Below, in pieces: positions 14,232-25,504 of a stretch of 64,000 bases of DNA. This stretch comes from Rotaria macrura (Eukaryota > Rotifera > Eurotatoria > Philodinida > Philodinidae): positions 62,001 to 126,000 of the forward strand of contig OENT01000065.1 of NCBI GenBank assembly GCA_900239685.1, read 5' to 3'. Under the pieces are notes generated by a model. That model did no database searches. It saw nothing but the letters and a program-made list of their open reading frames with translations, and was not told the origin of the DNA. Position 1 is the stretch's first letter; the number at the start of each line of letters is the position of its first letter. The position numbers and the translations under genes were made by a program.

Positions 14232-14613
14232 CACTCTAAAAAAAATAAGCACTTTACCGAACCCCCCAAAAAGGTTCGGTAGATGACAAAAAGCTTGCAA
14301 ATGTGTTGAACGTTCCAAAAAAAGAATAAAAAAACATACGGAACCTNNNNNNNNNNNNNNNNNNNNNNNNNNNNNNNNNNNNNNNNNNNNNNNNNNNNNN
14401 NNNNNNNNNNNNNNNNNNNNNNNNNNNNNNNNNNNNNNNNNNNNNNNNNNNNNNNNNNNNNNNNNNNNNNNNNNNNNNNNNNNNNNNNNNNNNNNNNNAG
14501 GTTCCGTATGTTTTTTTATTCTTTTTTTGGAACGTTCAACACATTTGCAAGCTTTTTGTCATCTACCGAACCTTTTTGGGGGGTTCGGTAAAGTGCTTAT
14601 TTTTTTTAGAGTG
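14232..14613. mobile_element. Foldback/MITE element with 115-bp perfect arms, centre unsequenced
   Basis: The left arm (14232-14346) and right arm (14499-14613) are exact reverse complements as far as I can read, each beginning CACTCTAAAAAAAATAAGCA. The dinucleotide TA flanks both ends (14230-14231 and 14614-14615), as in Tc1/mariner-type target duplications. The centre is a run of N (14347-14498) that starts and stops exactly where the two arms lose coverage, so the assembly broke in the hairpin. An apparent degraded relative lies near 16790-16885. Confidence 0.85.
14347..14498. other. Assembly gap (152 N)
   Basis: A run of 152 N sits exactly between the two arms of the foldback element. 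The true spacer length is unknown. Confidence 0.98.
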
Positions 14614-14615
14614 TA

Positions 14616-17600
14616 GGTCTCCTTGGGCCTGTCCGACATCTGAATATTCGAATTTGGATAAGGATCTTGCAGTTTTGCTCAATAAATAGCCATACACTCA
14701 TGACCAGATTTTTGTGTATCTTTATGCTTGGAAGAAACTATCTATTAAATGCATTTCAGGCTATATATGTACGTATACCAAACACATTTCGTCAATAACG
14801 ATAGCACTATCAATGTAAGTAGTATTACCTCTTTCATATCCAAGTATACATACTCTATGTTGTCATTTTTACATCGACACGATCTTTTCCCCAAATTTTC
14901 AAAGTTTCCGATAGGAAACTGTTTTTAACTGACTATTTAATCCCTCATTTAAACATATTCAGAAATGAATAAATCCAGGATACCGTTTTTGGTCAAGCTA
15001 TTCTCTTTTTAGTGAGTGAAAATCAGATGAGATACGTAACTCGATGTCTTAAAGAGAAACACGAGTATTTAATAGATGGTGCTGTGAAATATTTTTATTA
15101 GCCGATAAATCAGCGTAAAATTAAATTCGATCATTCGCTCGTTCGTTTCGTTTCGTTGGGTATTCCTTTCGTGATTCGATCTTATTCAGATTATTATTTG
15201 AAGAATTTTCATTCCCAGGCACAATAACGTCCTCGTCGATGAAAATTTAATCATTCACATTATTGTACTGCTCAACTAAATTCCTTCCTGTTCTCCTTCC
15301 AATTTCTCCCAATATGTAAAACAATTAAGTGAGGAGCATTATTTAGAGATCTCAAAATCCGACAAAATATCATTGATATTCATTCTCTGTTGATTGCTCT
15401 AGACTATTAGTCGAATCATTCGAGCAGATAGTATACTGTCATTATCAGCTCCAGATATATTCTTTTTCATTGTGTTCGCTCCCTTCACTATAGACATCAT
15501 TGATGAGAATTTGGATGATAATGTGAATGTGGATTTCGACCTCTTGCAGCGAGCCAGCTTACAATGATATGCGTGGCAACAAAACGGGATTCGTTCATTC
15601 TTTACTCTTGTAAGGTAAGCATCATGATTAATATAATAAATCCTATGCTCGTGCAATCGGTAAAAAAATGAATATTAATTGCTAATATTTTTCGATTCTT
15701 TCAAATATAATATCCATAAATCGTGGCTTTTATGTTGATTATTACATAATTCTTATAGTTGTCATGATAATTTAGTCCGTGTGCACAAACTGTTTATACG
15801 GACATATTCATTTCTTGATGAGAGCCATTAAAATTGAGTATTCCCATAATTGAAAAAGAACAAAATATATAATACAATAATAATCGGTAGTACAATTATG
15901 CATGAATCAATCAGAAAACAAGAAAGAAACGCAGATAAAATAGAAATTTTTAAGTACAGAGAAACTTTGTTTACTGTATAACATTTGCAGTTACAACCAA
16001 CAAAATAAATCCGACAACGCTAAGAATAGAGAATTGGCTATTGAAAATCTAAGAACATAGACCTAATTATAATCACAAACGTGACGAATTTTACAAACTT
16101 CGATCAGTTAGATTATCTTAGAATTTTTCTTGGGCGGTTTTTATTGCCAACACCAGTGGTAGAAAAACAAATCATCTAAAATAAACAGTGCAGTACGAAA
16201 CAAAACTTTCGATCTATATCTGTCTCGTCTGATCATTTCATTTTCTACAGCCTACTTCAGTTCAATTCGATTTTTATTCAAAATCTTCTAATAGTAATGT
16301 TTAATTGTAGTGACACTTACTCGGGTCGAGAATCATGAACCGGTTCTCGTCGAAGAATGCCGAAAATCAACGAAACATGGAAACAATATTCTAATCGAAA
16401 CTTTTCTGGACTCTTCTTAGAGGATTCTTGGTACTTTCTGTTGTTCTTGACAGTAATCATTGAGAAAGCATCAGGAAAAATTAAGACAATTTTCGATCAA
16501 AATACAGCTTTGATGTCTGAAATAATTTTTCGTGTTTTCCTGCCCGATACAGAAATTTCTCGCATATTTGCTTATGATCCCTGCAAAATTCAATCATTTT
16601 CGAGAGACTACAATTATTGATTAGGGCACAAAAACTAGTAAAACTAGTTTCTCTTTTGAATTCATATGCTAGTCAGACGAATTCTACAATTCATTTAAAT
16701 TTAAAGGTTCATAGGTGATATTTCTGAATGGGTAAAAATTTATCGAGATACAGGAGAAGAATCTTTAAAGGTTTCTTAGACCTGAAGAATCTCTTTTCAA
16801 GCTTCGGGAAGCAATTGGATACATTTTCAAATCTGCCGAATCTTTATCAGGGGTTTAGTAAAAAAACTATTTGTTTAGAGTGCATTCTTTCGACGATTTC
16901 AAGAATACTGTTTCTCAATCAACAGTCCAAATTCGATCTGATCTAGTCCCTGGTTGTTTTTCGCAGCCTCAATGGATTAACATTTAACGTGCTTGTTTTT
17001 GAAAATCAGAAAAATCGTCACAGACTTCACGATGCGCCCTAAGAAGAAAATATGTACTCAGTTTAAAATAATGTTCAAAAAATAGAAATAAACGAAGAAG
17101 ATCGAATGTAGAAGAGGATGAGCAAACATGTATGCATCGAAAAACTCGACGTAGATATTGAGACGCAATAAATGGAATTAGAATATTTCATTGTGAAAAT
17201 ATTTGAACATCGAATTTTACGTGACGTTAGAGACAAAAACGGCAATTTATTGACACACCATGCCTCGGAAGACAGACAGATATTTTCCAAAAACATTGCA
17301 CACATCTCAACAATGCATTATTCAGCAAATCACATTTACCAACTTTCTTCTTGGCCATTACGTTAAAAATACATTCTGCTTTACTCAATAAAGATTAAAT
17401 ATCTGATAAAAGAAAGTTTAACAATAATAAAATGATAGTATTTATTAATAAACCCTCGTAGATGGGCAAAGACGAAAAGAAAAAAAGGTCAGATGTATTA
17501 TACGTAAAACATGATGTTTATCGAAAATCTTCGCTGGCAACTTGAGGACGGAGATAAGCAGTATATCTATACATATATCTGGCATACATCATATAGTTTA

Positions 17601-18231
17601 TTCAATTTTAAAAAACAAATTAATTGAATGAAACCCAAAGTATAACTTAGATGGTACGGGTCAGCAATATCAATCATCTGTGGTATCAAAATCTACATTA
17701 ATGAGATACGAAGAAACATATACAACAATCAATTATTTCAAAAGAGTATCCAGAGTTTTTCCTTCATTAATTCTATAACATTTTTATTCTTTCTGTTCAC
17801 TGATTGTCGTTGATGCTATAGGTAAGAATTCATAAGATTCTTCTTGAATTTGTATTTAATCATTCGAAATATTGCTTTTAAAATAAAATAATATCTTGCA
17901 TGCATGCTATTCTGCGTATCAAGTCATAGTTTTTTGTTGTGAACGTGGATCACTATTTTAGAGGACGTGAATATTAGTTGGTGTTTGTGTAGGAACAGTA
18001 GACATACCTCCACTCGCATCTATATTCTAATACCCAATGTTGACACTATCAAATTCGATTGTCAGATTCCTATTAAATCCAACAATGGAATCTGGTCAAA
18101 CTCTCATGCTGTAATCAGACACTAATAACTAGTCGAATAATTGATTCAGATTCGATATTGAATTCATTTATTTGGGTAATTAGCCTTTTCTATACAATAC
18201 AATTAGTTGAGATATAATCTGCCCAGGAGAA
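14616..18231. other. Gene-poor intergenic block
   Basis: No gene recognised. Open frames of 64-87 codons near 15.4-15.66 kb (-), 16.36-16.62 kb (+), 16.73-16.95 kb (+) and 17.1-17.37 kb (both strands) have no domain features or consistent splice sites. The one near 16.8 kb overlaps a relic of the foldback family. Confidence 0.45.
16790..16885 (+). repeat. Degraded copy of the 14.2-kb foldback family
   Basis: The sequence runs through ACATTTTCAAATCTGCCGAA, a G-rich block (AGGGGTTTAGTAAA) and ends TTTGTTTAGAGTGC. This parallels the right arm of the 14.2-kb element (ACATTTGCAAGC..., ACCGAACC, GGGGGGTTCGGTAAA, TTTTTTTAGAGTG) in the same order and spacing, with many substitutions and small deletions. 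I cannot see a matching left arm, so it is a single-ended relic. Confidence 0.45.
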
Positions 18232-18536
18232 TCATTCCCACCATTGGATCCGATCATGTTTCTATCGGAGTTTCTCTTATCCGATGAAATCCCATCGGAT
18301 TCCTGATTCGGATCCCTAGTGTTGGATTTTATCGAATCCTACTATCGGAATCCGATTGGATTTCATCGTGTGATCAGACAGGCCTCTACTGTTGGGTTTA
18401 AATGCTTATTCGTACTCAAATAAGAAAATAGGTTTCTTCCGTCGGATCCGTTACTGTTTCTACAACCCGAATTCCCATAAGATTTCATCGGATCGTAGGA
18501 TCCGATCGGATTCGGTATAGGATTCATTCACCTGGG
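18232..18536. mobile_element. MITE-like element rich in GGATCCGAT-type repeats
   Basis: The left end starts CCCAGGAGAATCATTCCC. The right end, read in reverse, starts CCCAGGTGAATGAATCCT, so the termini are imperfect inverted repeats. The interior contains many short, both-orientation variants of GGATCCGAT, ATCCGATGAAATC and CGGATTC, giving a self-complementary structure. There is no open reading frame. Superfamily undetermined; the dinucleotide TG occurs on both flanks. Confidence 0.5.
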
Positions 18537-18984
18537 TGGGGCAAGACATTTCTCTAACGAAATTCAATTTTCGTTTTAATTTTGTTTTTGTCTTTTGCTG
18601 ACATATAGAAACATCTAAAATAGAAGCGTGAAGATCGGACTCCGTTTAAATGAAAAGCTTTGTGATCACGGATTCTACCCTGATCGAGTGTGATTTCAAA
18701 GAATACAGTAAGCAGTTAACATTATTCAGTGTGTGAATTAGTGTGTATCCGTGGCCTAACACAGCGACACCGTGAACAATCGAAAAAGATGTAAAACGAT
18801 ATATAACTTCAAAAGACGTCGGTACAATCCGCCATATCAGAAAGTGTAGACTATTTCGTGTGAAAAATGATGGCTGCTTTTTAGCGAAGAACACGATTCG
18901 TAAAACGTAATGATGGAGTATAGGGTGAAAATTAAGACAGTTATTCACCGTTGTATATCCGTCTATGTTCTATACGTACATGTA
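18537..18984. other. Intergenic, no gene recognised
   Basis: Spacer between two inverted-repeat elements. A 100-codon minus-strand open frame (18646-18948) shows no recognisable domain or splice support; I do not call it a gene. Confidence 0.4.
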
Positions 18985-19640
18985 TAGTGGCTTGAAAAAT
19001 TATGAGTAGAAGGTTTTTTTTTCTATTTTTCTCTCACAAATTTCAACATCATGAGGTATCTCCTTAGTGATTCTGGAGGTCGATAAAGTTCTGCATCCGA
19101 TTCAACTTGTCACGTTACGAGGTCATTAAAATATGTAAAAACCGTTGAATCGAAAACCAAAACTTGTATTTTTCAACTTGTTGAAGGCTTTCCAACCTGT
19201 GTTTTAACATTACTACCGGGAAGAGTGCAACATACTAAGCAAAATAAGTGATCGGCGAGATTCCTACGATTCACCATTGAAAAGTTACGGATATCACAAA
19301 GATACAAAAAAACACGGTTTTTTAGTGGTTTCATAGTATTTTTCACTATTTTTCTTATTTTTGTGATATCCGTAACTTTTCAATGGTGAGTCGTGGTAAT
19401 CTCGCCGATCACTTATTTTGCTTAGAATGTTGCACTCTTCCCGGTGGTAATGTTAAAACACAGGTTGAAAAAGCCTTCAACAAATTGAAAAATGCAAGTT
19501 TTGGTTTCCGATTCAGTGACAAGTTGAATCGAATGCAGAACTTTATCAATCTCCAGAATCATGAAAGAGATACCTCGTGGTGTTGAACTTTGTGAGAGAA
19601 AAATAGAAAATAAACGTATCGATAATCTCTCGAGTCACTG
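18985..19640. mobile_element. Long foldback element with Tc1/mariner-like ends
   Basis: Two arms of about 300 bp form a long imperfect inverted repeat around a short AT-rich loop near 19320-19350. The termini read TAGTGGCTTGAAAAATTAT on the left and, reversed, CAGTGACTCGAGAGATTAT on the right. TA dinucleotides flank both sides (18983-18984 and 19641-19642). The CAGTG start and TA duplication fit a non-autonomous Tc1/mariner relative. The 67-codon open frame inside the right arm (19383-19586, +) is most likely accidental because its mirror in the left arm is interrupted. Confidence 0.75.
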
Positions 19641-19642
19641 TA

Positions 19643-20742
19643 TATATATATTCATATTCATTTTTATCGAGATGAATACATAAGATGAGTAATTTGATTT
19701 TGCTGCAAATTCAGTTTGTTTAAAAAGTAATGAATATGGGACAATACAGGTATCTACAGATTAGGGGAGAGAGAAAAAGTGCAGGTAATGTGCGAGTGAG
19801 AGGTAAAGAGAGAAAATCATGAAGGCGGGGGGGGGGTGAGTGAGTACCCTTGATCTCTCTCCCATTTCTCTCTATTCTCTGCTTCTCTCCTCCCTGACAC
19901 CCTAATGCCTCTGTTTTTCTTTCTCTCTCCTTAAAAGAGATCTGTCACCACTATACTGCCATACCGCTAAACCACTAAACTGATGATAGCGATATCATCA
20001 TTTTGAATTTGCCACAAATGCAAAGTCCCCATCAAGTCATACTTATTTGTTTGTTGTCCTATCTTGAAATCTAAATATAGCTTTTCATAGAGTTCGTCAA
20101 GCTTTTTATGTGCCATACGGTATATCTGACTGGGTTGCTTTTATGAGAAGACAAGATTTCACCATTGAAGAACATGAATAGAATCATGCAGTTATTTTTC
20201 GTATATTTCTTATCAATACACTATTATTTCGCACAAGCCTAATTGTAATTTGATCATGTAGCACTACTCCTTAACCGGAAAAGTATGTTTTAGATGAGTT
20301 TCGAACAAATGAAATGCCACATTTAAAGAAGAGTGGACGCTTACATTGTAGTTAATTTCAGTTTTTTCTTTTCATAAGATAAATTCTACTCTATGTACAA
20401 AAGCATCTGCTCTATTTCACATGTATTCAATTTATCTCTAGATCCTAATCAATATTTACTGATACTTCAATTTTTTTGTGCCACTTGAGCACTACCAGCC
20501 TTAAGCATTGCTGATCGATATTTAATGACCCCGATAGGAATTATCGATTGATAAAAGCTTCTAAATCCATTAATTCCAAAAATGTTTTTATATGCTTTAT
20601 ATATGTCATTAGTTCAAGGTATATGTTTCTCCTAATCAGAATATGAAATAAGTTTATTTTTAAAAATAAAACAATTTAAATATGCAATAATTAGAATGCC
20701 AACTTTTATTGCAAAATATCGAAAGGAACACCAAGAAATAGT
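19643..20742. other. Intergenic with purine/pyrimidine-biased tract
   Basis: No gene. Positions about 19760-19945 are strongly strand-biased: a GA-rich half with a run of ten G, followed by a CT-rich half (TCTCTCTCCCATTTCTCTC and CTTCTCTCCTCCC). The two halves can partly pair. The rest is plain AT-rich spacer leading to the 3' end of the first saposin gene. Confidence 0.5.
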
Positions 20743-21630
20743 TTATTTAGTAAGTTGAAATGAACCTCGACCTGTATCGTAGATAGCTGAGTGTGGGTGT
20801 TTTGAACCACATTCACCATTACAAATTTGAACTGTTACATTATAAGTTCCTGGTAACCATTCTTCACAGGGTTCTATTCAAGACAAATAAAGCAATCGTT
20901 TGGAATAGTATTTATGAAGAAATCTTACCTTGTGTAGGATCACATTCTGGATCAGGTTCAGCTTTAACAGTAATTCGTTCGTTGTATGTACCTGCTGGTT
21001 TAGCTTCCACTAAGAAACCGGCACCGAGTGGAATTTTATCAGGACAGTGAATATCAATGTCAAGTTCACCAGTACCAGTTCCATTCAAAGAAACATAAGT
21101 TAAATCAATGGAAAATGTTGTACCTTGACGACCACTTGCTGGTGCAATTGAGAATTTGCTAATTTTGGCATCACCATTATCATTAACTAAAGGGAGCAAC
21201 AACCCGCATTTTAATTTCCGTTGGTCATATGGAAAACAGAAAGAATATAATTACCTGGACATAACTTGGCAATTTCACAATACCAGATTGGATCTAGATC
21301 AGCTGCATCAATCAATTTGATGAATTCATCAATGCCAACAACATCGCAAACCAAATCACAGATTGTACCAAGAAGTTGTGAGCCAGTTTTGTCAGCTAGG
21401 GCTTGACATAATGTACCACATGTGCCAATAATACCACTGTCCAAAATTAAATTGAGTAAAATATTGATTGATTGCTCAGCAACTTTGATACATGTTGGAC
21501 AGAGATCAAGACGTGGTTGTGGAAAAACTGTTTCAACTCGACGAATGCTGTGTGATGTAACGCGGAAAACACTTCCAGCGTTAGCAATGCCAATAGTGGC
21601 AACAAGAACGAAAATAAGAGCCTTGTACAT
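20743..21630 (-). CDS. Secreted saposin-B / countin-like protein (copy A)
   Basis: 254 aa in three exons: 21630-21255, 21186-20929, 20873-20743. I use the ATG at 21630 because it begins a clean signal peptide (MYKALIFVLVATIGIANAGS); an in-frame ATG at 21666 would only add a non-hydrophobic leader. Residues 44-124 form a saposin-B-type domain with eight cysteines (44, 47, 71, 75, 91, 95, 118, 124). The second half is a predicted beta-sandwich containing NGTGTGELDI and PDPECDPTQ, ending with the motif CNGECGSKHPHSAIYD. This two-part arrangement resembles the Dictyostelium countin family; that resemblance is from memory of the family. Saposin folds bind or disturb lipids; the actual role here is unknown. 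Closely related to copies B and C on the same strand. Confidence 0.88.
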
Positions 21631-21670
21631 TGCTTCTACAATACGAATACAAGAAACGCAGCTCAAATAA

Positions 21671-23248
21671 ATATTGCTCGCATGGAAAAATAGTCATCTG
21701 TTCCAGATGCTGTATATGTGCATACGATTTACATCGATACTACACAAATGGTCATAGTTTCACGAGTCGTCTTTTCTTTTTTTTCGCTTCGACAAAATTA
21801 ACAAGGCATTCAAAGTAATGCTGTCCATTTTGATTTAATCTTATCATATGCGTATGAGAGAAAAATATATATTGCTAGGTAAATTTTCTTGAAACAGATG
21901 AATCACTATTGAAAGTCCAAAGACACACTTTGCCAGATTCTCAGTATTATTTCGACTTTTGTACTAAGAATAAGGATGAATTTCGAGGTCAAACTTAGTG
22001 AAACGGTTATTTTCTTTTAACTAATTATTACTCATCATTATTCATCGATTTCATCGCTCTTATTAAAAGACAGTGTCACTGATTGAAAGAGAGAGATATG
22101 CTTTGCATGGAAATGAACGAAGACGTAGCCTGATTCATGTCTTGAAGAGGGAAATCAATACGTTGATAAACAATACTTTTAGACATTCAATAGACGTATT
22201 TTCAATAATTAAAAGTCAAATGAATTCGTCGTTATTAAATTTCGCCGAATAAATGTTTTTACTTGATTCAATGGTGTAAATTTCAAGGATAAAAGTACTA
22301 ATGTCTCCATGAAAATAGAATAGTTGTTCGATTGAAATTCTAGTTTGTAGCATGATCTGTGAAAACAAGCTGAATGATCTTATTTCGACCTAAATTTCAT
22401 TAACATACACATTCTTTACTTGTAACTGGAAGTACATGAAAAAGGAAGCTCAGCAACTTATTCACTCGATGAATAGTGAAGTTTTATTTCATCGTTTCCT
22501 ACAGAGACATTAGCTTCTCTAGTATTTCAAGAAATGACTATGAGTGAAATTGACGATTTCGAGAAGAGTGCAATCTAGTTATAAGTAGGTCATATACGGA
22601 AGGGATTTCAGGTCAAAATATTGTCACACGATTCTTGCAGACAAGTCATACCATCATTGTTAAAATTACAACAAATCAGTTATTTCGCGATTGGCACAAC
22701 CTAGCTGCTTTTGTCTGATTTCATGCTTCTCGTAACTCATAGGATTATGTTATACAAATTTAGTTCGGAATTAAAGAGTATCGTTAGATTAGTGAAACAT
22801 CATTATCAGACACTCTCTAATGAGCTCACATACTTTCAATTAAAAACTTTATAGATTTAACGAAGCAAGTCTCATCGTTGAGGATCTCTATTAAGAGTGA
22901 GGTCGATCGAATTATGTTCTTGTTGTTTTGATTGATTGCTGTTCACTTTCAATCGAATGATCTTTGTTTATAAATCAGTTCTGTGCAGAGCTTCTTCTAT
23001 CTATTCACAAATATCTATTTGAATAGTTTGTAGAGCTCTGCTCGGAATATTCTACAAATAAAGAGTTGAAGTTCTACTACACATGATTTGATTTCTATCG
23101 ATTGAAATAATTGTATCGTTGATGTCTTTTTTCATTTCGAAAGATTTTTCATAAAATCTAGTTGCAATTCGATATCGTTTTTTTGCTTTTATTATTACTC
23201 ATGAATAACGTATATACTCAATACTAAATGGGTTTGCTTCTAGAAATT
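21671..23248. other. Intergenic, upstream of countin-like copy A
   Basis: No gene recognised. A short inverted repeat (GCAGAGCT near 22988 and AGCTCTGC near 23034) could form a hairpin. The stretch nearest 21670 is the presumed promoter of copy A. Confidence 0.45.
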
Positions 23249-24174
23249 TTATTTCACAAAGAAAAACTTTGTTTTTTTCGTAAGTTCAAAGGAGCTTCTA
23301 GCCATATCCTATATAGACGTATGTGGATGACATGAACCGCAAACACCATTGCAGAACCGTGCAGTGAAATTGTAAGTACCCAGTGGCCAACCATCGCTAA
23401 TCTCTGCGAAAAAAATACAAAAGTGAAGCTGTTAGATTTCCAAGCGAGTAAAGTTTCTGTAACCAATTATCTGATCACAATTGGGTGTAACTAACGCTAC
23501 AAGACCCGTTTTCTCTGGACATATACCAGTCTCTCTTGCTTCGAACCAGTACTCACTAGCAGTTGATCGATGTTTAGAATCAACAATGTCAATATCAATG
23601 GTGCCTGTACTCGTACCATTGACACTAACAAAAGAACAGTCGATAATGAATTTTGAACCATTCGGAGTACTCTTAGGTATAACAACGAAATTCGTAAATT
23701 TAGCATCCCGATTATCATGTACTAAAGATCAAGAGACATCATTCGTCAAATATTTTACAAGAATAATAAAATTAGTTTTTATCCTTTACGTGGGCAAAGT
23801 TTAACAAGTTCAAAATAATAAATTGGATCAATATCAGCTCTAATCAGTAGTTTAGCGAATTCGGCAATACCAAACGCTTCACATGCAACATCACACATAT
23901 CACCGAAAAATACTGAACCTGTTTTGTATTGGCAAGAGCTCCACATAAATCATTGCATGATTGAACAAGGCCTTCATCGTGAATCAAGCTGAGTACAATG
24001 TTGACGATTTCCACAGCTCCAATTATGCATGATAGACAGAGATCAACAATATATATTGCTAGAATGAAACTTGAACTGCTATATGAAAGTTGTTTTTCGT
24101 TGATTATTAGATGTTCTCGAGGCAGAAGCTATTCCAATAAAAATAAGAATTAACAATGTAAAAGTCCTATGCAT
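23249..24174 (-). pseudogene. Countin-like pseudogene (copy B)
   Basis: Same three-exon layout as copies A and C: exon 1 about 24174-23790, exon 2 about 23723-23472, exon 3 about 23402-23249. The signal peptide (MHRTFTLLILIFIGIASAS) is intact, but exon 1 then reaches an in-frame stop and shifts frame, and shifts again near the second half of the saposin domain. One conserved domain cysteine is replaced (YYFE instead of YCE). Exon 3 keeps CNGVCGSCHPHTSI but the following conserved Tyr codon is TAG. At least one frameshift, the exon-1 stop and the exon-3 nonsense are independent lesions, so a single sequencing error cannot explain them. The gene-like structure and length are otherwise retained, suggesting fairly recent decay. 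Confidence 0.82.
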
Positions 24175-24607
24175 TTTTTTAGCATGAACTTCTAAACTAA
24201 TTCAGATTTAACCAATCTAAGATGCAAGTCACATAAATATATTTTTTACTGAGAAACGTACAAGCTGTCCAATCGGTTGAAATAATGGACTTTTCGTTTT
24301 GAAAAACAAAACGTACTAATGGTAAAATAGTCACATATAGTTTTCAGCAGAGGAGCAGAATCTACCCGTGTGCGCCCACGGCCGTGGGGGGAAAATTTTG
24401 AAAACCTAGGGAGTGGGGGAAATTTTTGGAAAAATATTTCCCTCCTTGAAAATATATTTTCCCTTCTAGACTAGGAGGGGAAAATATTTTACAGCATTCT
24501 AAAGCGAATCTTACTTGCTAAATTATATATGCATTGATCAGATCTTGGACTTTTTTCTGGAAATGAAGATGTTTATTTGAAATTGCTGATAAAGATACAT
24601 TTGGTAT

Positions 24608-24931
24608 TTGGACAACCGACGGAAAAATAATTACATCGAAAGTAATAAAAACATTTATACCAACGAAAAGCTAGCCGATGGTATTCATGATTTTTTATAC
24701 TTTTACTCCCTGATGATATTAAAAGTTAGAAGCGAAGCAGTTTGTGAATCAGCAGCGTCAATTTTAAAAGGACACATACACAATAACTGTTCATTACAGC
24801 ATGATTCATTAGATGAAGAAGTCATNGAACAATATCAAGCTTGGAAGCTTGTTTCTCCGGGTTCAGTTGTTTTAAATCGTTCCCAGGTCGAACAATCTGA
24901 TGAAAAGTTCTTACAAGGATCTTATATCTGA
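24608..24931 (+). pseudogene. Fragment of a transposase-like reading frame
   Basis: About 107 codons including one ambiguous base (N at 24826, inside codon 73). The stretch SEAVCESAASILKGHIHNN is the kind of conserved segment seen in hAT-type transposases and derived zinc-finger/MYM proteins; I offer this as recall, not a search result. It sits within a 1.15-kb element with hAT-type ends and lacks a catalytic core and a plausible promoter, so it should be a non-functional remnant. Confidence 0.45.
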
Positions 24932-24975
24932 TCATATCTGACCTTATAAGATCCGATGAAAAAACGTACTCAAAA

Positions 24976-25176
24976 TCGTCGTCTCTGACTTCTTACGTAC
25001 GATTGCATTAGAAGATTCTTGAAAGATTCTGTTATATGTGATATACCATAGTAGTATTTCAATAAAATTAATTATCCTCTCAAAATATCACTAAAGTTTT
25101 TAATACAAATAAAGTGAATGTAAGATCTTTCGAGGAAAATATAGTATGATCTGATGTAAGATGTCAGAGACGACGA
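24976..25176. repeat. Nested inverted repeat with TCGTCGTCTCTGAC arms
   Basis: TCGTCGTCTCTGACTTCTTAC at the left is mirrored by GTAAGATGTCAGAGACGACGA at the right, about 160 bp apart, inside the hAT remnant. AGATTCTTGAAAGAT follows the arm on either side. A related single copy (GATGTCAGATTTGTGAGACG, then ACGATTTTTTTT) occurs at 47491-47520 in an intron of the WD40 gene. It looks like a separate MITE family inserted into the hAT element. Confidence 0.5.
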
Positions 25177-25504
25177 ATTTTTTTGTCAGATTCTTGAAAG
25201 ATTTCGTTCATATGCAAGATCTTGCGTGTACAACATAAGATCTTATGTCAGATTTTTTGAGCTGGGTTTGTGCAAGATACAAGTGGGAAGATTACCTGAA
25301 CCAAACGACAATGTATAATAATATTCTTTTTTTTCTAACGTGTGTTTGCAATGTTTCAAGTTGTTGTTTTTTAACAGATACGTCTTAAACATGAGTTCCT
25401 TATTTTATTATTGAATTTTATAGTGGGGGAAATGTTTTGAAAAAAAATTGTCGTGGGGGGAAATTTTCCATTTTTCCGGCAGATTCTGCAGCCTTGGTTT
25501 TCAG

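Larger units (their letters stand above)
24348..25496. mobile_element. Decayed hAT-type DNA transposon
   Basis: An 8-bp direct repeat GTTTTCAG lies at 24340-24347 and 25497-25504. Inside it, the ends read CAGAGGAGCAGAATC and, reversed, CAAGGCTGCAGAATC: short imperfect inverted repeats starting CA(G). Subterminal G-rich blocks (GTGGGGGGAAA) recur at both ends in opposite orientation. Eight-base duplication plus CAG-type termini is the hAT signature. The element contains a fragmentary reading frame (24608-24931) and a second, nested inverted-repeat element. At about 1.15 kb it is too short to be autonomous. Confidence 0.75.

Noticed and set aside
19383..19586. 67-codon open frame in a foldback arm
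   Set aside because: It lies within an inverted repeat whose mirror arm is interrupted, so it is best explained as accidental.
21631..21666. Upstream ATG adding 12 residues to countin-like copy A
   Set aside because: The added segment is not hydrophobic and would bury the signal peptide; copy C starts directly at its signal peptide.
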